DNA of 64,000 nucleotides from an uncultured Lachnospiraceae bacterium (lineage in GTDB: Bacteria; Bacillota; Clostridia; Lachnospirales; Lachnospiraceae), in assembly GCA_910579685.1 (NCBI GenBank), contig CAJTVN010000021.1, forward strand, positions 18,720 to 82,719, written 5' to 3'. Below are positions 63,036 to 64,000 of the stretch, in pieces. Numbering within the stretch: position 1 is the stretch's first letter; each line of letters opens with the position of its first letter. A program made the translations under genes and the position numbers. The notes below the pieces were generated by a model, which was not told the DNA's origin, did no database searches, and was given only the letters and a program-made list of their open reading frames with translations.

Positions 63036-63977
63036 ATGCTGGATATTTGTTTGCTTGGTACCGGAGGCATGATGCCGCTGCCCTACAGATGGCTCACCTC
63101 CATGATGGCAAGGTACAACGGACAAAGCATATTGATCGACTGCGGTGAGGGGACACAGATTGCGATGAAGGAAAAAGGCTGGAGCCCGAAACCCATCGAC
63201 GTGATCTGCTTCACTCACTTTCATGCGGACCATATCAGCGGCCTGCCCGGAATGCTTCTCACGATGGGGAATGCGGAACGGACACAGCCGCTTCTTTTGG
63301 TAGGACCAAAAGGCCTTTCCAGGGTCGTCTCCGCACTGCGCGTGATTGCGCCGGAGCTTCCCTTTGAAATCAATTGCATGGAATTGACAGAAAGCGAACA
63401 GACGATTTCCATGAACGGATTCAGGATAGAGGCCTTCAAAGTTAATCACAATGTTCCCTGTTATGGATATTGTATTGTAGTGGATCGGATCGGGAAATTC
63501 CAGGTCGACAGGGCTTTGGAGCTTGCCATTGACAAAAGATACTGGAGTATTCTGCAAAGAGGAGAGAGTGTTTCCACGGAAAAGGGGAACTTCACGCCGG
63601 AAATGGTGCTCGGGGAGCCGAGAAAAGGGCTTCGGGTGGTTTACTGTACAGATACCCGTCCTACGGAAAGCATTGTGCAGCATGCCGGGAATGCGGATCT
63701 TTTTATCTGCGAGGGCATGTATGGAGAGCCGGAAAAGCAGGCAAAGGCAAGGGAAAACAAGCATATGACCTTTTACGAGGCGGCCGCCCTTGCAAAGCAG
63801 GCAAAGGCTCGCAGGCTTTGGTTGACGCACTACAGCCCTTCTCTGAACCGGCCGGATGAATTTCTTCCCGCAGTCAGAAAAATATTTCCGTTGGCGGAAA
63901 CCTGCAGGGACGGAAAAACCATAGAACTTACTTTTGAGGAAGAATTAGGTAATTGCGAAACAAGTTCAAAATCTTGA
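63036..63977 (+). CDS. rnz: Ribonuclease Z-like metallo-beta-lactamase-fold hydrolase
   Basis: 313 aa, complete. Zinc motif THFHADHISGLPG (His61, His63, Asp65, His66); then VNHNVPCYGY, YCTDTRPTESI, and HMTFYEAAALAKQAKARRLWLTHYSPS, which match the RNase Z/ElaC family (3' tRNA processing). Some members of this branch act on other phosphodiesters, so the exact role is inferred. AAGGAG lies upstream within the preceding gene's end. The 23 bases after the stop hold nothing recognisable. Confidence 0.88.
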   Translation: MLDICLLGTGGMMPLPYRWLTSMMARYNGQSILIDCGEGTQIAMKEKGWSPKPIDVICFTHFHADHISGLPGMLLTMGNAERTQPLLLVGPKGLSRVVSALRVIAPELPFEINCMELTESEQTISMNGFRIEAFKVNHNVPCYGYCIVVDRIGKFQVDRALELAIDKRYWSILQRGESVSTEKGNFTPEMVLGEPRKGLRVVYCTDTRPTESIVQHAGNADLFICEGMYGEPEKQAKARENKHMTFYEAAALAKQAKARRLWLTHYSPSLNRPDEFLPAVRKIFPLAETCRDGKTIELTFEEELGNCETSSKS

Positions 63978-64000
63978 TTCCAATAGGGCAAAGGCCCGGT

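Noticed and set aside
1..64000. CRISPR arrays, tRNA or rRNA genes, IS elements
   Set aside because: No regularly spaced repeats, no cloverleaf or rRNA signatures and no DDE/HUH transposase with terminal repeats were seen on reading.

Overview
The window looks like chromosome of a Clostridia-type Firmicute, most likely a Lachnospiraceae gut anaerobe. This rests on the ptb-buk butyrate pair, a T-box in front of aspS, an FMN riboswitch in front of ribU, SecA with a SEC-C tail, strong Gram-positive Shine-Dalgarno sites, TTGACA/TATAAT promoters, and many families common in that group (CmpB-like membrane protein, DUF975, YcxB, YfhO, Rpn/YhgA). No rRNA, tRNA, CRISPR array, prophage or insertion sequence was seen. 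The species cannot be named from this sequence alone.

Layout. 1-5.6 kb: end of a sugar ABC importer operon (two permeases), then esterase, AraC regulator, AraC regulator, esterase; this looks like a plant-glycan (uronate ester) utilisation locus. 5.6-9.1 kb: a large hybrid sensor kinase with its own promoter. 9.2-12.6 kb: small metabolic genes (dCMP deaminase-like, HAD phosphatase, a stand-alone FakA-type C-terminal domain, zinc alcohol dehydrogenase, CmpB-like membrane protein). 12.8-13.9 kb: Rpn/YhgA-type nuclease. 13.9-19 kb: T-box leader, aspS, trkA, trkH. 19-22.4 kb: a two-component system and a secreted or anchored three-repeat protein whose promoter shares a 17-base site with the two-component promoter. 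22.5-25.3 kb: restriction-modification cassette (Vsr, C5 methylase, PD-(D/E)XK nuclease). 25.4-27.4 kb: buk and ptb on the minus strand. 27.6-32.1 kb: secreted protein, a leader transcription unit, and a MutS2-like ATPase without Smr domain. 32.2-35.6 kb: AraC/GyrI regulator and an ABC-2 exporter. 35.9-38.3 kb: frame-broken yfhO. 38.4-46.8 kb: lipoprotein, MATE pump, type IIG restriction-methylase, threonine aldolase, TrpB2-type synthase. 47-50.8 kb: secA and prfB, with a programmed +1 frameshift. 50.8-52.6 kb: minus-strand membrane and metalloprotein genes. 52.8-56.5 kb: tex and FMN-riboswitch-controlled ribU. 56.8-60.3 kb: MacAB-like ABC exporter. 60.4-64 kb: YcxB protein, tsaE-tsaB-rimI, zinc-ribbon protein, RNase Z-like hydrolase.

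The most interesting unexplained structure is non-coding. A tandem 73/74-base double-hairpin repeat whose two copies differ by compensating changes ends in the Shine-Dalgarno site of tsaE. A 90-base palindrome with an 8-base direct duplication sits in the ribU leader. A promoter, 12-codon ORF and terminator unit lies ahead of the Smr-less MutS2 gene. An unidentified folded RNA follows ribU. The aspS T-box appears to read an Asn codon, consistent with a non-discriminating AspRS. All calls come from reading the sequence; no database search was run.
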